Made by a program: the position numbers and the translations under genes. A stretch of DNA of 8,599 bases from Chloroflexota bacterium (GTDB lineage Bacteria; Chloroflexota; Dormibacteria; CF-121), in the NCBI GenBank assembly GCA_005889395.1, contig VBFX01000164.1, forward strand, positions 1 to 8,599, read 5' to 3'. Below are positions 5,718-8,599 of the stretch, piece after piece. Below the pieces are notes generated by a model. It was not told where the DNA came from. It ran no database searches and saw only the letters and a program-made list of their open reading frames with translations. Each line of letters starts with the position of its first letter. The first letter of the stretch is position 1.

Positions 5718-7238
5718 ATGATCATGTCCAGGTATCGTCGTCGCAAGCTCGCGGGCCAGGCGCTCATCATTTTTGCGTTAGCGATCACGGCGATGACAGG
5801 GCTGTTCGTCATCGCCGTCGACGGCGGCTCGATCTACCTCGACAAGCGGCGGCTCCAGGACGCCGCGGACGCCGGGGCGCTGGCCGGCGGCGACGCCGCC
5901 GAGAGCCTGCCGTTGCGTACCTACTACGTCGCGCACCAGGCTGCCCTCAACGAGATCTATCACAACCTGTTTCCGGGAACCGCCGTGCCCACCGTGCCGT
6001 CGGGGGCCGGCGCGACCTATACGGCCACTGCGTTGTCGGGCACCTACCAATTTGTCTTGACGGCGGATATCGCCAATCTTGCCCAGGACACGTACCTGGC
6101 GGTCGTCAACCACGCCTACAACTTTTATGCTGCCCAGGCGATTGGGTTTGGATCGTCGACTTGCACGCTCAGCGGCACGACGACGACCAGTGCCGTCTGC
6201 CTGCAGGCGCGCGCGAAGGCGCTCGCCGCCACCTACCCGTTCGCGTTGATCCTCCTTGATGACCAGAACCTCAACTACGAAAACCTCCAGATGGCCGGCT
6301 CCAACGCCAAGCTGATCCTTCACGACGGCGGCACCAAGGGTGGCGCCTTCTCCAACGAGAGCATGACCGCCGGTAACGGTAGCATTTACTTCAACCCCTG
6401 CGGGACGTCGGGCGACCTCTGGGCCGTCAACGAGAGCAGCGGTGGTGCCTCCAACATCCCCAGCCACAGCTGGGGACATTACGGGGACATCGGCCTCTAC
6501 CCGCTGTGCACCGTGAACACGCTCTATACACCCTATCCGAAGTCGACGGTCAAAATCCCGTTCCCCAACTACCCCGAACCAGCGGTGACCGGGCCAACCT
6601 ATACGCCCGCCTTGTCGGCGTCGGGTGGCACCTACTACCTCTGTCCGGGCACCTTCTCGGGATCCCTGAGTGAAAGCAGCGGAGGATCGACGGTCATTAT
6701 GTACCCCGGGGTCTATCGGTTTACGTCACCTATCGCTCTGACCCTCACGGGTGGCACCCTGCGCGGGGCCACGGCCGCTGACTACCCGATCCCGGGGGCT
6801 GCGATCGCTATCAACTGCACCGGCTACAACACCACCACGGCGCCTGCGGACCTCGGCCTGATCATCGAGCTCAGGTCGGCGGACTGCACAACGAACACCT
6901 TCAAGGTGGCCGGCGGGTCGACTACCATCACGTTCCGGCCGTCGCCGAAATACAACAACATCAGCTTCTACATCGAGCTGCTCGGCCCGTATCCGGGGCT
7001 GGGCTGCTCAACGTCCACGCCAGGCGGCACGCACGTCGTCAACATCTCCGGCTCGGCCTCCCTCAACATCTATGGCGCCTTCTACGGCCCGGGCGACAAC
7101 ATGTTCTTCTGCGGCAACGGCGCCGGATACGGGGTCGGCCAGATCGTCGCCTGGACGATGACGCTCTGCGGTAACGGCACCATCGACGAGCACTACAACC
7201 CGGCGTACCTGCCCTACTTCCGCGGCCTGATCCAGTAG
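5718..7238 (+). CDS. TadG-like Flp-pilus-assembly-related membrane protein, cassette 3
   Basis: A 506-residue protein from ATG 5718, two bases after the TadE-like stop. The frame is open back to 5565, but that part overlaps the TadE-like gene out of frame. The start gives a basic leader, then AGQALIIFALAITAMTGLF and DGGSIYLDKRRLQDAADAGALAGG, the TadE/G-like membrane module. The ectodomain shares with cassette 1 GGAFSN, GDLWAVNE (GDLW at 232-235), NYPEPA, YYLCPG, YPGVY, TAADYPI, DLGLIIE, NISFYIE, FYGPGDNM and GQIVAWTM, and both end in a Leu-Pro-Tyr plus Gly-Leu-x-Gln tail. Short beta strands rich in Gly, Ser, Thr and Asn suggest a parallel beta-helix-like or stacked-strand fold; this is a guess from pattern. 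It has 10 cysteines. No DxSxS metal-site motif is seen. Likely the membrane-anchored surface partner of the two preceding pseudopilins. Confidence 0.85.
   Translation: MIMSRYRRRKLAGQALIIFALAITAMTGLFVIAVDGGSIYLDKRRLQDAADAGALAGGDAAESLPLRTYYVAHQAALNEIYHNLFPGTAVPTVPSGAGATYTATALSGTYQFVLTADIANLAQDTYLAVVNHAYNFYAAQAIGFGSSTCTLSGTTTTSAVCLQARAKALAATYPFALILLDDQNLNYENLQMAGSNAKLILHDGGTKGGAFSNESMTAGNGSIYFNPCGTSGDLWAVNESSGGASNIPSHSWGHYGDIGLYPLCTVNTLYTPYPKSTVKIPFPNYPEPAVTGPTYTPALSASGGTYYLCPGTFSGSLSESSGGSTVIMYPGVYRFTSPIALTLTGGTLRGATAADYPIPGAAIAINCTGYNTTTAPADLGLIIELRSADCTTNTFKVAGGSTTITFRPSPKYNNISFYIELLGPYPGLGCSTSTPGGTHVVNISGSASLNIYGAFYGPGDNMFFCGNGAGYGVGQIVAWTMTLCGNGTIDEHYNPAYLPYFRGLIQ
6414..6444 (+). repeat. 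Near-identical DNA block shared by the TadG-like genes of cassettes 1 and 3 (copy 2)
   Basis: Partner of 903-933, with a single mismatch (C in cassette 1, G here). The equivalent place in cassette 2 keeps only GDLW and differs in the bases after it. Confidence 0.7.
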
Positions 7239-7253
7239 CGGTCCATCCTTAGA

Positions 7254-8177
7254 ATGGCGGGCGTGCCCGCGCCCGTTCGCAATCGCAGCGCGGCGGGCGT
7301 CGCCCTCGTCATCGGCTCGGCATGCTGCTTCGGATCACTGGGCGTCTTCGGCAAGCTCGCCTACCGGCTCGGGCTGACCACGCCGCAGCTACTCAGTTAT
7401 CGATTCGCGCTCGCCGCCGTGCTGCTCTGGTTGGCCGCCGCCGTCACGCGACAGGGCCTGCCGCCGCGCCGCAGCCTCGTCGGTCTCGCGATCATGGGCG
7501 GCGCCGGTTACGTCGGCCAGTCCGCGGCCTACTTCAGTGCCCTGCACTTCATCCCGGTCTCGACCACAGCTCTGCTGCTCTACACCTTTCCCGTGGTGGT
7601 CACCCTGCTGGCAGCCCTGCTGTTCCACGAACCGCTCGGCTGGACGAGGATCGTCGCCGTCGTCCTGGCGTTCATCGGGACGATGCTCGTGGTGCAGGCG
7701 CAACTGACGGCGGCCTCGCCCATCGGCATCATCCTGGGACTGACGTCGGCGGCCGTCTACTCGGGCTACATCCTCTTTGGAAGCCGGCTGCTTCCCGGGA
7801 TCCCGCCTGTTTCGGCGACCGCCACCATCGCGACCGCCGCCGCCATCGTGTGGAGCGGATTCGCGGCCGCGACCGGCCAGCTCGTGGTGAATTGGACACC
7901 CTCGCGATTGTTGCTCCTCGCTGGCTTTGCGGTGATCGGGACGACCATTCCCGTCCTGGCATTCATTCTGGGCCTCAGATTGCTCGGCGCATCCCGATCG
8001 GCCATCCTCAGTACGTTCGAGCCGGCGAGCAGCGTGCTGCTAGCGGTCCTCATCCTCGGGGAAGCCGCCAATCCCATCCAGTATCTTGGCGGCGCCTTCA
8101 TCCTGTCCTCGGTCGTTGTGCTCGAGGGGCGGGGCTGGCTCGCCTCTCGGGCGTTGGCGCAAGCGACGCGCGAGTAG
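7254..8177 (+). CDS. EamA/DMT-family transporter
   Basis: A 307-residue integral membrane protein with ten predicted hydrophobic helices in two five-helix halves, the normal length and layout of drug/metabolite transporter proteins. The first half runs from about AGVALVIGSACCFGSLGVFGK to RIVAVVLAFIGTMLVVQ. The two halves each carry the family's paired signature: YTFPVVVTLLAALLFHE in the first and STFEPASSVLLAVLILGE in the second, with the proline and terminal glutamate retained. Family members export or import small metabolites, often amino acids, nucleotides or drugs; substrate cannot be told from sequence. ATG 7254 is 15 bases after the TadG-like stop, with no strong ribosome site, so it may be read through from cassette 3 or be simply adjacent. 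It has no obvious link to pilus assembly. Its GC and codon use resemble the cassettes. Confidence 0.93.
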   Translation: MAGVPAPVRNRSAAGVALVIGSACCFGSLGVFGKLAYRLGLTTPQLLSYRFALAAVLLWLAAAVTRQGLPPRRSLVGLAIMGGAGYVGQSAAYFSALHFIPVSTTALLLYTFPVVVTLLAALLFHEPLGWTRIVAVVLAFIGTMLVVQAQLTAASPIGIILGLTSAAVYSGYILFGSRLLPGIPPVSATATIATAAAIVWSGFAAATGQLVVNWTPSRLLLLAGFAVIGTTIPVLAFILGLRLLGASRSAILSTFEPASSVLLAVLILGEAANPIQYLGGAFILSSVVVLEGRGWLASRALAQATRE

Positions 8178-8198
8178 ACCGTTGCGCTGTTAGCAGAT

Positions 8199-8599
8199 AT
8201 GACTCCTTCTCGGAAGTTACACAAGAATGACAAGCTCTGGGGAGCGGTTGCAGAAGCGCTGGTCGCCGCTTATGCGCTCATGAGCGCGAAGGGCAAGCTG
8301 TCGTCTTACCGCCCATTTACCGACGTCGACGGAAAAGACCTCGTGATTGATCTGGCTGGCGGCTTCAAAGATATCTACCTTCAGGTGAAGTGCGCGCTAG
8401 GAATCGACCGCAATGGTCGGATTGGGGGGACGGTGCGGCTGCACCGCGATCAAATTCCGTCAAGTCCGAAATTCGTCTATGTCTTTTGCCTACTCGATCG
8501 GCGGAAGATGGAGCTGTCTCGAATCTGGGTCGTACCGTCGGCCATCTATTACAAGCGCGCCTATCGGACCTTGCTACCGAAGGGAATGATTCAGTTCAA
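8199..8599 (+). CDS. Hypothetical protein, PD-(D/E)XK-nuclease-like N-terminal part (3' end outside window)
   Basis: The frame is open from ATG 8199 to the right edge, 133 residues without a stop. There is no clear ribosome site, and the gene lies 21 bases after the transporter stop. The order of charged residues suggests a PD-(D/E)XK-type core: Glu19 in a helix (GAVAEALVAAYAL), then TDVDGKDLVIDL with Asp47 and Asp51, then YLQVKC with Gln62 and Lys64, the Gln-x-Lys of many restriction-like nucleases. IWVVPS at 109-114, following a run of beta strands, is also common in DUF4365-like and intron-associated PD-(D/E)XK proteins. Local G+C is about 50-62% per 60-base line, against 65-75% in lines sampled from the preceding genes, and TTA, CTA and ATT codons are more frequent. 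This hints at acquired DNA. The nuclease call is tentative; a DNA-binding or inactive relative is possible. Confidence 0.6.
   Translation, partial: MTPSRKLHKNDKLWGAVAEALVAAYALMSAKGKLSSYRPFTDVDGKDLVIDLAGGFKDIYLQVKCALGIDRNGRIGGTVRLHRDQIPSSPKFVYVFCLLDRRKMELSRIWVVPSAIYYKRAYRTLLPKGMIQF

Noticed and set aside
5778..6479. 233-codon open frame on the minus strand
   Set aside because: It is Arg/Gly/Val-rich and antisense to a conserved TadG-like gene, as expected for a shadow in GC-rich DNA; no domain is recognisable.
7239..7253. Promoter for the transporter gene
   Set aside because: Only 15 bases separate it from the previous stop; nothing promoter-like can be distinguished there.
1..8599. CRISPR array, tRNA, rRNA or insertion-sequence ends
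   Set aside because: No regularly spaced repeats, no cloverleaf-like or rRNA-like stretch and no transposase or terminal inverted repeats were seen by eye; the only large-scale repetition is the gene cassettes.

Overview
The window is GC-rich bacterial DNA, about 60-65% G+C over most of its length, tightly packed and read entirely on the + strand. It is dominated by exported, Flp/Tad-type pilus-assembly-like proteins. The combination of TadE-like pseudopilins with long TadG-like proteins that have beta-rich, cysteine-containing ectodomains resembles gene sets I associate with Chloroflexota, Dormibacterota and similar high-GC lineages. That assignment is inferred from style only; no marker gene is present.

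Layout. Positions 1-7238 hold three consecutive copies of one cassette, each ending in the order TadE-like, then TadG-like. Cassette 1 (1-1679) is cut by the left edge and shows only the end of a TadE-like gene plus a complete TadG-like gene. Cassette 2 (1795-4528) and cassette 3 (4637-7238) are complete: TadE-like, TadE-like, TadG-like. Within a cassette, genes overlap by 1-4 bases or are 2 bases apart, so translational coupling is likely. Between cassettes there are 115 and 108 bases without a gene. These two spacers share an element that aligns without gaps for 47 bases into the start of the following gene, so the leader was apparently duplicated with the cassette. Cassettes 1 and 3 are closer to each other than to cassette 2, including near-identical nucleotide blocks.

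After the third cassette come a complete 10-helix EamA/DMT-type transporter (7254-8177) and the start of an open frame running off the right edge (8199-8599). The latter is clearly less GC-rich and has a PD-(D/E)XK-nuclease-like residue pattern.

How the genes may work together. In known Tad systems, TadE and TadF are small pseudopilins cut by a dedicated prepilin peptidase, and TadG is a membrane-anchored partner; they support assembly or anchoring of Flp pili. Here each cassette would supply two pseudopilin-like proteins and one large membrane-anchored protein with an extracellular beta-rich domain. No Flp pilin, ATPase (TadA), platform (TadB/C), secretin, CpaB or peptidase gene lies in the window. 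The three cassettes therefore look like alternative or additional surface modules served by machinery encoded elsewhere. This is inference.
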